From assembly GCA_002451085.1 (NCBI GenBank), contig DKBE01000041.1, positions 37,639 to 62,663 of the forward strand: a DNA stretch of 25,025 nt, written 5' to 3'. Below the pieces are notes generated by a model. It worked only from the letters and a program-made list of their open reading frames with translations, was not told the DNA's origin and did no database searches. This document shows positions 14,705-23,284 of this stretch, piece after piece. The stretch's first letter is position 1; each line of letters starts with the position of its first letter. Position numbers and translations under genes: made by a program. This DNA comes from Proteobacteria bacterium UBA6908 (GTDB lineage Bacteria; Pseudomonadota; Gammaproteobacteria; Acidiferrobacterales; UBA6901).

Positions 14705-17483
14705 GGATGACCCCCTCGCTCTTCTCGGTCTTGCCATAACGCACCGGCCGCAATTTTGTCAGGGCGGTAAAGCTGCCCTTCACCCACTGGTCATAGATAT
14801 CATTTTTGGTTCGGCGCACGTTGATCTCATGAATTTCAATGGCCTTCTCTTCGAACGGGAAGGCCTGCTCCTCCAGCAGAACATTGTATTGTTCGAGCTC
14901 CTCCGCATTCAGCCCCTTCGGACGCTGCGACTTCATCAGTGCCTTGCTGAAGTCATGGTAAATATCAGCGGTCCGATACACGGCTGCCGTCGCCACCTCG
15001 GCCACCCCATAGTCTGCCGCCAGGCCGTAGGCATCGAGCGCCTTTTGCATCCTTTCCTTCTTGAGCTTCAGATTCTTCTTGAGCGGTTCGACCAGCTTGA
15101 CTTCACGATAGCTGGCATCGATCGGTTCGGCGAGCAGCAATGAATTCTGTGCACCGAGATAACGCGTGCGCGCCGTGCGTTCCCTTCCCCCTTTCTGCTC
15201 CGTCATGACAAGTTCACGGGCCCAGGCATAGCGCTTCGCCTCCTGACCCGTCTTGTGGTTCAGCGCCAGCAGGCGTGCACGTGCCTCGATGGCCGTCTCG
15301 AACGGGCTGGGGTACTGACGAACATAGCGTTCATAGGCGGTCAGGGCATTGCGCTCCTGCCCGGCCTTTTCATACAGTTCGGCAGCCTGCCACAGCGCTT
15401 CGCGGCTGATCCGGACGTCCTTTCCGTGACCGGCGATGGCCTCGAATTCCGATGCCGCCTTACCAGCCTGTCCGCTCTCCAGATAGACAACGGCAAGCTT
15501 TGCCGGGATCTCGGCCTGTAGCGGGTGCTTGGGGTAGTTACGGCGGAAGGCTTCGAGGATGGTTGCTGCGGCTGACCAATCCTTGGCCGCAATCAGGCTG
15601 GCGGCGGCATCATACTCGGCCGTCACACGGATAGCCGCCGTTGGTGCCAACGTGGCCACACGGAGGAAATGATTCGCTGCATCGCGGTCCTTGCCGGCAG
15701 CGCGTGCCTGCTCACCCTGTTTATAAACGGAAGCTGCCAGACGTTCGGTCAACGCATTGCGGTTGGGTGCTGTCGAGTCGGTCAACGCCAGCACCTGCTG
15801 GTAGGCAGCCTCGGATCGGGCATAATTACCCCGATCGAATTCGCTGTGCGCGGTTACGGTCCAGGCGGTCCGGCGCAGGTCACGACTGACTTCCGGCTTG
15901 ATCGCCAGGACGCGCTGGGCGACGGCAGCAGCCAATAGCGGCTGCTGCATGCTGTAATACTGTTCAGCCGTATTGGTCAGCACGCCCGCTACCCGCGGAT
16001 CGTTCGGAAAACGCTCGGCGAATCGCAGTGAACTATTAATTGCACGCCAGCGTACTGCTTCCTGTTCCTTGCCGGTGACCAGCTTCCCCTGCTGGGCAAA
16101 GGCCTGCAGCGCGGCATAACCGGCTTCGACGCTTTTCGCGTTGCGCGGATAGCGATAGGCCGTGCTTTCATATTCAATCGCCGCCAGGTCATAGCGCTTC
16201 TGCTCGTTCAGCAGATCCGCCAGCATGAAATTCAGCTCTGGCGTCTGGCGATCCGTCGGGAATGATTCCATAAACAGCCGGTACCAGCGTTCGGATTCCT
16301 GGTAATCCGCCGGCTTGCGGGATTTCTGCGCTGCCGCATGATAGTGGCGCGCCAGTTGCTCCATGTGTTTGCGAACCTGCGGCTCCACCCGCTCCCAGGC
16401 CATCGGATCATTGGCTTGGCGGTACTCGCTCTTGACTCCATAGCGCAGCACAAATTCCTTTTTGGTATCGATGGCCAGCGCCGGGAACCCGGCTTCCTGA
16501 TAGGCGTCGATCACCCGCACCTGCACCAGCGGTGCCTGGGGATGGGTTGGATACAGTCGTGCAAACGCGTTATAGGTGTCGGCAGCATCCTTGATGCGCT
16601 GCTGTTTGAAATACAGGTCACCGAGCTGCTGATACACACGGAATTCGTAGTCACGCCGGCGCGCGTCGCGGAAAAAAGTCGGGATGGTTTTCGCGCCATC
16701 CAGTGCCGACAGGCTGATGCTCGTGACGCGAAACGTATCCTCCACCAGCTCACGGTCGGCACGGGTCAGCGAGGTCATGGTTTCCAGCGGCTCGCCGTTG
16801 TCCTTGCCGATCAGCTTGCGATCGAGAATCACGAAGAAGTCCTGCAATCCGTCATCGTAATGTGACTGCTTGAAGCGCGACCAGCCGCGCATGTAAAGGC
16901 TGCGTTCGTAATAGGGCTTGTCCGGACCGCGAGCGAGTACTTGCGTGTAGGCCTGTTCGGCCTTCGAGTAGTCACGCAAGCTGAACAACAGCTCGCCCCG
17001 GCGAAATTGCGCCTCGTCGTAGTGGGCACTGCCCGGGAATTCCGATACCAACCGGTCCAGGGAGGCAAGCGACTGGTTCAATTCCCCGACCTGCTCCTGG
17101 GCCCGCGACAGCTGATACAACACCCGATCGTTGTTCGGGTAGCGCGGGTAACTGCGCAGCAGGTTCTGGTAGACACGTACCGCACGCCGATAGTCGTCCT
17201 GGTTGATCTTTTCGCGCGTGGCCGAGCGTTCATCGGCGCTGCCGATCTCCATGTCGCCCAGGCGCCGCATCGCTTCGGGGCGCAGTTTGTCCTTCGGCGC
17301 CACATTCAGGTACTGGCGATAGGCCTGAATGGCCTTTTCCCGGCTGCCGGCAATGGCCTGTTCGCGCTCAACCGCCAGTGTGCGGGTTTCCAGTGACTTT
17401 AGCGTGTTCGAATCATCGCGCGGCTTGCTGGCGCAGGCCGAGAGGGTCAGCATCAGAATTGCCATGGACACCCTGTGCTTCAT
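14691..17483 (-). CDS. Large TPR-repeat lipoprotein
   Basis: A 930-residue protein with an 17-residue-class lipoprotein signal (lipobox L-S-A-Cys17), followed almost entirely by helical TPR or TPR-like repeats. Clear ones lie near residues 50-75, 100-130, 130-190 (G-E-L-L-F-S-L-R-D-Y-S-K-A-E-Q-A-Y), 290-320, 420-470, 550-580 and 700-740. Some resemble the BamD/YbgF type that binds peptides in the periplasm. It follows the 627-codon-class TPR gene with an ATGA overlap and precedes the short TPR lipoprotein. It is probably the main periplasmic scaffold of the complex, comparable to the large TPR proteins of the Glt system. Orthology to a specific Glt protein is not shown. Confidence 0.88.
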   Translation of the reverse strand: MKHRVSMAILMLTLSACASKPRDDSNTLKSLETRTLAVEREQAIAGSREKAIQAYRQYLNVAPKDKLRPEAMRRLGDMEIGSADERSATREKINQDDYRRAVRVYQNLLRSYPRYPNNDRVLYQLSRAQEQVGELNQSLASLDRLVSEFPGSAHYDEAQFRRGELLFSLRDYSKAEQAYTQVLARGPDKPYYERSLYMRGWSRFKQSHYDDGLQDFFVILDRKLIGKDNGEPLETMTSLTRADRELVEDTFRVTSISLSALDGAKTIPTFFRDARRRDYEFRVYQQLGDLYFKQQRIKDAADTYNAFARLYPTHPQAPLVQVRVIDAYQEAGFPALAIDTKKEFVLRYGVKSEYRQANDPMAWERVEPQVRKHMEQLARHYHAAAQKSRKPADYQESERWYRLFMESFPTDRQTPELNFMLADLLNEQKRYDLAAIEYESTAYRYPRNAKSVEAGYAALQAFAQQGKLVTGKEQEAVRWRAINSSLRFAERFPNDPRVAGVLTNTAEQYYSMQQPLLAAAVAQRVLAIKPEVSRDLRRTAWTVTAHSEFDRGNYARSEAAYQQVLALTDSTAPNRNALTERLAASVYKQGEQARAAGKDRDAANHFLRVATLAPTAAIRVTAEYDAAASLIAAKDWSAAATILEAFRRNYPKHPLQAEIPAKLAVVYLESGQAGKAASEFEAIAGHGKDVRISREALWQAAELYEKAGQERNALTAYERYVRQYPSPFETAIEARARLLALNHKTGQEAKRYAWARELVMTEQKGGRERTARTRYLGAQNSLLLAEPIDASYREVKLVEPLKKNLKLKKERMQKALDAYGLAADYGVAEVATAAVYRTADIYHDFSKALMKSQRPKGLNAEELEQYNVLLEEQAFPFEEKAIEIHEINVRRTKNDIYDQWVKGSFTALTKLRPVRYGKTEKSEGVIRVIR
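14711..14716 (-). promoter_or_regulatory. Ribosome-binding site deciding the short TPR lipoprotein start
   Basis: AGGGGG on the minus strand, 6 nt before the GTG at 14704 and inside the 3' end of the preceding TPR gene. The alternative ATG at 14737 has no such element. Confidence 0.55.
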
Positions 17484-19354
17484 GGCGCCGGCGCCTCTTT
17501 GGTTTCGCTCGCCGACTGGTCATAGATCTGAGCCACGGCAAAATGCACCTGCGTCAGGTAGGTGGCCAGTCGTTCACGCTGGGCCGTCAGTTCGATCACC
17601 GCCAGTTCCCCGAGGTGTGCCGACTGGGCCACGGCCAGGTCACGGGCACGCGCCTGCAGGGCTCGAAGTCGCGGCGTCAGCGCCTGGATCCGGGCCTCGA
17701 AAGCATCGAATTCCCTGGGCATGGTTTCTCGTGCCTGTGACAGGGCTTCGCGCCACGACCGGGTATCGTCCAGCACCTTGTCCAATTCCTGCAGGGAGTG
17801 CTGGGCCTCCCAGCGGCGTGCCGGGAAGGCAACTGCCTGATCCCAGGTCAACAATCCACGCAACAACCGAACGCGTTCAACTGTGTCCGGATCGGTCGCG
17901 GAACCCTGACGTTCCAACAGGCGCTCCAGTCTGGCCAGACGCAAACCTTGGTCGTGTTCGCGCTCATTCGCCAGGGCTTCGGCATCGTCGTCAAGAATAA
18001 TGCGCGCCAAGGTGTCACGCAGGCGGTCACGCGCCTCCTTGTGTGCGGCGGAATCCCGTTCCCGTGCCGCCGTCAGACTCTGGGGCAGGCGCTCACGAAA
18101 TCCAGCGCGGCGCGTGGCCAGCATATCTTCATAGACGGGCAGATCGTGCGCCCACTGATCGAGACGCGCGATCAAGAAGCGCAGGTCACGATAGTTCTTC
18201 AGTGCTTCCTGGAAATCGTGACCGGCCATCAGCTGGACAAGATAACGGGCCTCGGGGGCATCGGGCAGTTTCTCCAGCGTCCAGAACCAGCCGTCCTCCT
18301 CGCTGGTATCGTCACGCAACAGCAGCTCGGACAGCTTTCCGGCACGGATGGCCGCCACCGACTGGTCGATCTGGGTCATTTCCTGTTCATACAGGCGACT
18401 GGCTTCCTCATAACGTTCCAGCGACTGGCGGTAGGCTCCCAGCTTGCCGAGCGCAAAGGGTACTGCCAGCATGGATTCCTGTACGGCCGAATCGAGAATC
18501 CCCCGTTGACGTAATTCCTCCCAATACACCAGCGCCCGTTCGGTACGGTTCAGGGACAGCTGGGCCCAACCCATGCCCAGCAGTGCCTTGTTGGTCATGA
18601 GGCCGGAAAGTCGTACCCGCTCAAGGCTGGCCTTGGCCTCTTCGGCACGGTCGGCCTGCAACAACGAGAACCCCAGTGCGACATTCACCTTGTCGCGCAA
18701 GGAGGCCATTTCTTCATCCTGGGCCGGTTCCCGGCCCAGCTGATCCAGCAAAGCGATGCCCGGCTGCGTCTCACCGGCACGGACCAGGGCAACACCCAGG
18801 TTGTAGCGACCGTAACGCGACCACGGCGAATTGCCAGCCACGTTTTTCAGCAGATCGGCGGCCGCACGGTACTCGCCGCGCTGCATCAGCAGCAGGGCAT
18901 GAAGGATTTGACGTTCCTCATCCAGTTCCGCTGGCAGCTTGCCTTCAATCTGGGCAAGTGCCTGCTCCGCCTCCTGCACATAACCACGCTGATAGCGGAT
19001 CTTGGCCAGATAGAACCAGGCGCGATTGCGGACTGCAGGCGCAGCGCCCTGGGCGATAAGTCGTTCAAAGATCCGGCCGGCTTCAAGATGCACACCATAG
19101 GACAAGAGCATGCCACCGCGCAGCAACTCGGCCTCGTCGGCGTGGTGTTGAAACTGGTTGAAGTGCTGGGCCGTCATCAACCGGCTCAGCGCAGTGAAAT
19201 ACTGCTGCTGATAGAAGTAGAACAGCACCTCGCCATAGTGCGGATCCTTGACCACGCGAGGTTCAGCAGAACGTGCCGCCGCGGCCTGACTGCTGATCAG
19301 ACCGGACAGTACCAGGACCAAGATCCTGGCCGCCAGAAAGGAACGGAGCGTCAT
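17480..19354 (-). CDS. Periplasmic TPR-repeat protein
   Basis: A 624-residue protein with a Sec signal peptide (cleavage probably after S-S-Q-A-A-A-A near 26) and no lipobox. Residues 40-340 are TPR-like helical repeats (for example R-N-R-A-W-F-Y-L-A-K-I-R-Y-Q-R-G-Y and R-Y-G-R-Y-N-L-G-V-A-L-V-R-A-G). Residues about 420-600 are strongly charged and likely form long coiled coils. ATG 19354 is preferred; a GTG at 19363 would add three residues, and neither has a strong ribosome-binding site. It belongs to the same set as the two TPR lipoproteins and should be a soluble or peripheral part of the envelope scaffold. Confidence 0.87.
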   Translation of the reverse strand: MTLRSFLAARILVLVLSGLISSQAAAARSAEPRVVKDPHYGEVLFYFYQQQYFTALSRLMTAQHFNQFQHHADEAELLRGGMLLSYGVHLEAGRIFERLIAQGAAPAVRNRAWFYLAKIRYQRGYVQEAEQALAQIEGKLPAELDEERQILHALLLMQRGEYRAAADLLKNVAGNSPWSRYGRYNLGVALVRAGETQPGIALLDQLGREPAQDEEMASLRDKVNVALGFSLLQADRAEEAKASLERVRLSGLMTNKALLGMGWAQLSLNRTERALVYWEELRQRGILDSAVQESMLAVPFALGKLGAYRQSLERYEEASRLYEQEMTQIDQSVAAIRAGKLSELLLRDDTSEEDGWFWTLEKLPDAPEARYLVQLMAGHDFQEALKNYRDLRFLIARLDQWAHDLPVYEDMLATRRAGFRERLPQSLTAARERDSAAHKEARDRLRDTLARIILDDDAEALANEREHDQGLRLARLERLLERQGSATDPDTVERVRLLRGLLTWDQAVAFPARRWEAQHSLQELDKVLDDTRSWREALSQARETMPREFDAFEARIQALTPRLRALQARARDLAVAQSAHLGELAVIELTAQRERLATYLTQVHFAVAQIYDQSASETKEAPAP

Positions 19355-19372
19355 CAGCGGCACCAGATCAGG

Positions 19373-19966
19373 CTATTTCCACACCTTGACTTCAAACTCC
19401 GGCTGAAGTTTCTGCTGCTTGTCACGGATTTTGAGTTCAATGAACTTGGTATCGGCATCCTTCTCGACGACGAGGCTGGTACCAAGTCGGTAGTCACGTT
19501 CGTGCGTCCCTTTACCGGTAAAGAATGCCACCAGTTCATGCTTGCCGGTGCGGAGATTGCCGAGGTACAGCCGATGCACGCCACCGCGGTGCAAAGCGGC
19601 ATTCTCGCGTTCGGTGTACAGGTAGTGGGTCACGGTTTTGTTATCGATCTTGAGCTCAACCGATTCGAGCGAAAAGAACGTCCCGGTATCAACTGATAGA
19701 AAAACAGCGATCTGGGTGCTGGCTGGAAACAGCAACTCCTCCTCCAGCACGAACAGATCCCGATTCAACTCCAGCACTTCCTGCTTCAGATCCTGGATTT
19801 TGGTATCAAGCGTCTTGAACTGACTGGTGGCGGCGGCCTGATCAGCGGCCCTGACGGAGAATGGACTGAACAGGGAAAGCAATGTCAGCGCAATCGTCAG
19901 GGTGCCAATACGCCAGACGTTGCTCAGGGGACGAGTGCGGCAATGACTATCACGTTGATTCAACAT
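19373..19966 (-). CDS. Periplasmic coiled-coil/beta-rich protein of unknown function
   Basis: A 197-residue protein with a long signal peptide (about 1-40, ending S-V-R-A). A short heptad-like helix (about 46-80, with L-K-Q-E-V-L-E-L-N-R-D-L and E-E-E-L-L-F-P) is followed by a beta-rich half. That half contains V-F-L-S-V-D-T-G, L-Y-L-G-N-L-R-T-G-K-H-E and F-F-T-G-K-G. The last segment is charged and ends V-W-K. The beta half reads like a carbohydrate-binding or PEGA-like sandwich, but I cannot assign it. No DNA-binding motif is present, so transcription-regulator labels would be wrong. It starts 3 bp after the DUF3570-type gene. Confidence 0.83.
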   Translation of the reverse strand: MLNQRDSHCRTRPLSNVWRIGTLTIALTLLSLFSPFSVRAADQAAATSQFKTLDTKIQDLKQEVLELNRDLFVLEEELLFPASTQIAVFLSVDTGTFFSLESVELKIDNKTVTHYLYTERENAALHRGGVHRLYLGNLRTGKHELVAFFTGKGTHERDYRLGTSLVVEKDADTKFIELKIRDKQQKLQPEFEVKVWK

Positions 19967-19969
19967 GGC

Positions 19970-21115
19970 TCAGTACCAGGCAGTAATAAAGAATTGAAGA
20001 ATATTGGCTCCGAACGAATAGAGCTCGCCGGTTCGCGGATCGGTGAAATCATCGTAACTGAAGAATATATAGTCATACGAGAGGTTCAGGCTTGCCCGAT
20101 TAATGAACAGGAATCGTTGCTTGGCGAACATCCAGCTGAACTTCACACCCAGGGAATAATCCTGAAAGGTGCTCAGCTCCTTGTCACGGGCCATGTAGGT
20201 CATTTCGATCGGGAAATTGTCGCTGTAAAACGATGCGCGATTTTGTGTGTAGTAACGCGCCCGCCCTTCCATAATCCAGCGATCGCCAAGATATCGCTGC
20301 AACCCCAAAGACAGGGTATGTGCCCTGATGTCCCAGGTATCACGATAATAGCGATAGTCAACATAGACCGATGTCGACAACGGGCGCGCCGCACTGCCAA
20401 AGCCCTTGATGAGGCGCGTGGAGATCGCCTGGCTGTCTCGTGCGCGCGGATAGCGTTCAGGCAGATAGGCCCCGAGCACACGCGCGGCCCGATACGGATT
20501 ATTGAGATACCCTTCCTCAGCAACGTCTTCAAAGGCCAGTCCGAGCAGCAGTGTACGAGTCAGCACCTGCGACAGGCCAATCCGGTAGTTGTAGCGGTTG
20601 ACCTGATCTTCGAAACTCGTGTCGACACGCTGGACCGTATCCTTGCCCTGGGAAAAACCCAAACTCAGGGTGGTCAGGCCGTCGAACAGTTCGTGGGAGA
20701 CATTAATGGAATAGGTATCAGCCAGGTAGTCATTTTCCTTACTGCTGGTCAACGACATCGTCACGAGGCTGTTGCCATGCAGATAGTCAATACCGACACC
20801 CATCTCCTCGCGTCGGTCATGATAGGGACTGGCGGTGGTCACCACATCGATGGACGCACTGCTGATGGTATCGACATAATAACGTCCGCTGACTGACACA
20901 CTGTCGCCAATACTCTTGCGAACCAGCACCGCCGGTCCACTGACCGAGACACCACCGCCATCATAGTAGTGATACATCAGGTCGGAGCGATCTTCCGGCA
21001 GCACCGCCGCTTCGACCGCCGTGAGCCCATACCCGGCAGACAGGACCTGCAACAGCAGCAGACCGATTCGTATTCGCGGACCGGTCACTCGCATCGCTGA
21101 AGAATGTTCACGCAT
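19970..21115 (-). CDS. DUF3570-type outer-membrane beta-barrel protein
   Basis: A 381-residue protein. A signal peptide (to about V-E-A-A near 36) is followed by L-P-E-D-R-S-D-L-M-Y-H-Y-Y-D-G-G-G, which I recognise as the DUF3570 beginning. The remainder alternates short amphipathic, aromatic-rich strands and ends I-T-A-W-Y, fitting a barrel of about 16 strands. ATG 21115 is used: it lies 13 bp past the DUF4266-type stop, whereas the open frame upstream overlaps that gene and carries no signal peptide of its own. ATG 21094 is a second option. DUF3570, DUF4266 and TlpA-like genes commonly occur together. The role is unknown; it may be the outer-membrane exit or anchor of the complex. Confidence 0.88.
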   Translation of the reverse strand: MREHSSAMRVTGPRIRIGLLLLQVLSAGYGLTAVEAAVLPEDRSDLMYHYYDGGGVSVSGPAVLVRKSIGDSVSVSGRYYVDTISSASIDVVTTASPYHDRREEMGVGIDYLHGNSLVTMSLTSSKENDYLADTYSINVSHELFDGLTTLSLGFSQGKDTVQRVDTSFEDQVNRYNYRIGLSQVLTRTLLLGLAFEDVAEEGYLNNPYRAARVLGAYLPERYPRARDSQAISTRLIKGFGSAARPLSTSVYVDYRYYRDTWDIRAHTLSLGLQRYLGDRWIMEGRARYYTQNRASFYSDNFPIEMTYMARDKELSTFQDYSLGVKFSWMFAKQRFLFINRASLNLSYDYIFFSYDDFTDPRTGELYSFGANILQFFITAWY

Positions 21116-21128
21116 CACATTGATCCGT

Positions 21129-21350
21129 TCAGTTGCACCCGCAACCGCCACCTTCCGTGGTCGTGGCACCGCGGGCGGATTCGCGCACATCGAAGACGTG
21201 ATTCCGATGCTGATCCGACAAGGTATCGCGTGAGAAACTCATGATGGGGTCTGCCAGCTGTTCACGCTCATAGGGCTTAACATCCGGCACCATCGATGCG
21301 CAGCCGCACAGCAATACGATTGTCACTCCCAACATGCCATGTTTGATCAT
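21129..21350 (-). CDS. DUF4266-type small lipoprotein with Cys-Gly-Cys tail
   Basis: A 73-residue lipoprotein. Lipobox L-C-G-Cys17 is followed by a short charged body containing Y-E-R-E-Q-L-A-D-P-I-M-S-F (27-39). The final residues are G-G-G-C-G-C-N, with Cys70 and Cys72. This pattern is that of DUF4266, a family found beside DUF3570 proteins. Its ATG overlaps the tlpA-like stop (ATGA). The tail could ligate a metal or be the redox target of the neighbouring thioredoxin; no function is established. Confidence 0.88.
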   Translation of the reverse strand: MIKHGMLGVTIVLLCGCASMVPDVKPYEREQLADPIMSFSRDTLSDQHRNHVFDVRESARGATTTEGGGCGCN

Positions 21351-21856
21351 TGGCGCAGCAGCTCCCGGAGTTTTTCCTCGTACTGCTTCTCGACACCAGC
21401 GCGATAACCTCGATGCACAAAGCGGACGACACCGTGGCGATCCACCAGCAGCGTACTGGGCATTGCATCGACATCGTAGAGGCGACTCGCCTGTTTGCGG
21501 TCGTCAAACAGCACTGGAAAACTGACCTTCAGCTGCTGTGCCATCGCGCGAGCCGCCTCGGGCTTGTCATCCACACTGACGCCAAGCAGGAGGAAGCCGG
21601 TCTTGCGGTATTTCTGGTAAAGACGATCCAGTTCCGGCATTTCCTGCCGGCACGGTCCGCACCAGGTAGCCCAGAAATTGATCATGATCACTTCACCGCG
21701 GTGCTCACTCAGCTTCAGATTGATGCCGCTGTTTGTGCGCAGGGTAAAGTCCGGGGCCGGTGAGCCGGTGGATGGCATGGCGGCCATGACCGGCGTCACG
21801 ACAAATACCGAGAGTAGTAGCAGATGTAATTTCATCAGGAGTCCAGATCGTTGCAT
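21347..21856 (-). CDS. TlpA/ResA-like periplasmic thioredoxin
   Basis: A 169-residue protein with a signal sequence (about 1-26, V-M-A-A) and a thioredoxin fold. The active site is W-A-T-W-Cys66-G-P-Cys69, and the cis-proline lies in D-A-M-P133-S-T. P-A-P-D-F-T-L near 33-39 is the usual AhpC/TSA-type beginning. ATG 21856 has GAGGAA five bases upstream; ATG 21835 is possible. TlpA/ResA proteins reduce disulfides of apocytochromes or copper-centre proteins in the periplasm. Here the targets could be the Cys-Gly-Cys lipoprotein or the haem-motif cysteines of the cytochromes encoded upstream. Confidence 0.93.
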   Translation of the reverse strand: MQRSGLLMKLHLLLLSVFVVTPVMAAMPSTGSPAPDFTLRTNSGINLKLSEHRGEVIMINFWATWCGPCRQEMPELDRLYQKYRKTGFLLLGVSVDDKPEAARAMAQQLKVSFPVLFDDRKQASRLYDVDAMPSTLLVDRHGVVRFVHRGYRAGVEKQYEEKLRELLRQ

Positions 21857-21880
21857 GGGTTCCTCGATTCAGCTGGCTGC

Positions 21881-22546
21881 TCAGAATATGTAGGACACAC
21901 CGAGGCTCAGCTCGATGTTGTTCGTGATCTTGGTGGTGCCGAGAAAATCCGATTCGAACAGGTAGTCACGGATGGTGAAGTGCAGCGCCAACCAGTCCCG
22001 CGGCACAACCCGAAATCCGAACCCGAGATTGAGCGTAAAGTGATTCTCGTCTACGAAACTGGTGCTCCCGACGCCGGCCAGCAAATAGATCGATGTGTTG
22101 AACGCCGTGTTCTTGCCATAGAACAGTTCGCCGGGAAACAGGTTATAACCGACGGACAACGCATAAAACGACAGATCCTGGTCGCGGCTGGGAAACAGGC
22201 ACAAACCGACATTGCACAGCGCTTCATCGGAGACGGTCGATTTGCCATACAGGCCTTCGACAAAAAAGTCCTCGCTGACGTGATACGCCAGGCGAGCCCC
22301 ATACAGGGGTTTGGCACCGAAATCCTCAACACTCAGCATCCCGAGGAACACACCGGCCTCAACATCCTTGGCCTGTATCTTCGGAATGCGGATGTCGCGC
22401 CGGTCCACTTCCGGCAAGATCACCTGCTCAGTCTGCGGTAGCGGCGCTGTGGTTTCGCCCTGTACGGCCGGGGACAGCGCTAACCATGGCAACAGGAGCG
22501 TGAGGAGACGCAACGGAGATATTCGCATAGGCATGCTCGTTGTCAT
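21881..22546 (-). CDS. Outer-membrane beta-barrel protein (OMP_myx-like)
   Basis: A 221-residue protein with a signal peptide (about 1-30) and a short periplasmic stretch rich in Pro, Ile and charged residues. An eight-strand-like barrel follows, ending L-S-L-G-V-S-Y-I-F with the terminal Phe expected of BAM substrates. Two cysteines (A-L-C-N-V-G-L-C) sit in one loop and could form a disulfide. It resembles the small outer-membrane barrel family described in myxobacteria and some gammaproteobacteria, and is a sibling of the SH3b-barrel gene that ends 3 bp upstream. ATGs at 22534 and 22528 are alternative starts. Confidence 0.87.
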   Translation of the reverse strand: MTTSMPMRISPLRLLTLLLPWLALSPAVQGETTAPLPQTEQVILPEVDRRDIRIPKIQAKDVEAGVFLGMLSVEDFGAKPLYGARLAYHVSEDFFVEGLYGKSTVSDEALCNVGLCLFPSRDQDLSFYALSVGYNLFPGELFYGKNTAFNTSIYLLAGVGSTSFVDENHFTLNLGFGFRVVPRDWLALHFTIRDYLFESDFLGTTKITNNIELSLGVSYIF

Positions 22547-22549
22547 GTT

Positions 22550-23284
22550 TCAGAAAAGAAAGAATCCGACACCCAGGGAGAACTCGTTGTAGGCACGTGT
22601 ACGATTCTCGTCGATGAAGGCGACGTGACGGCGATAGTCGCCACGAACAAAAAAGCGCCGGGTAACATACATATTCACTCCAATGGCTGCGTTTGCCATG
22701 TTCGACTTGGTTTCGGACGCCCCCACCAGCGTGGCGTTGGGAATATTATGAAATTTGCCGATCCCGAGTGAGAAAAATGGCGAGATCCGCCATTCCGGGA
22801 AGGGTTGCGACACCACCGCCACGTAATAGCCGCGCGTGGTGGAGTAATCTCCCGAGGACTCGCCATAGGTGATCTCGCCCATCAGATTCTCGGTGACCCG
22901 GTACCCGGCCCGCACCAGCATCAGCGCATCCCCTTCCAGTGTTCCCCCGGCGAAACCTACCTCGAAACGGCGTTTCCGATAATCGTCCAGCAGTGTGTCG
23001 CGAAATTTCAGCGGCACCCCCGCTTCCGTCAGTGTGGATTCCATCTGGAATCGCGACGCCCAGCCGGTTCGGCCATCGTCCGTGCGCAGCTTGAACCAGT
23101 CAGTGCTGCGCATGAGGATATCAACCTGTTTCCCACGCTCGACGACATAGGTTACCGGATAGCCGCGTCCGGGGCCGGTGTGCAGCTCCAGATACGGATC
23201 GGCCACTTGCACCCAATTATCATCTGCCACGGCCGAAGCCGACACGAGCCACAATACCGCTGCCAGCCAGCAATACCGCGCCAT
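22550..23284 (-). CDS. SH3b domain fused to outer-membrane beta-barrel
   Basis: A 244-residue protein with a signal peptide (1-20, cleavage A-V-A). A bacterial SH3 domain follows (about 23-80; L-E-L-H-T-G-P-G-R-G-Y-P-V and D-G-R-T-G-W-A are typical). The barrel runs from about 106 to the end, closing F-S-L-G-V-G-F-F-L-F. The true start is ATG 23284, which shares one base with the upstream stop (TAATG); the longer open frame lies inside the preceding gene. SH3b domains usually bind peptidoglycan or peptides, so this protein may tie the outer membrane to the cell wall next to the motor complex. Confidence 0.88.
   Translation of the reverse strand: MARYCWLAAVLWLVSASAVADDNWVQVADPYLELHTGPGRGYPVTYVVERGKQVDILMRSTDWFKLRTDDGRTGWASRFQMESTLTEAGVPLKFRDTLLDDYRKRRFEVGFAGGTLEGDALMLVRAGYRVTENLMGEITYGESSGDYSTTRGYYVAVVSQPFPEWRISPFFSLGIGKFHNIPNATLVGASETKSNMANAAIGVNMYVTRRFFVRGDYRRHVAFIDENRTRAYNEFSLGVGFFLF

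Noticed and set aside
17798..18514. A 238-codon plus-strand open frame inside the periplasmic TPR gene
   Set aside because: It mirrors the codon pattern of the true gene on the other strand and shows no recognisable motif.
19943..20896. A 317-codon plus-strand open frame across the DUF3570-type gene
   Set aside because: It is opposite a barrel gene with signal peptide and family features. The frame has no signature of its own.
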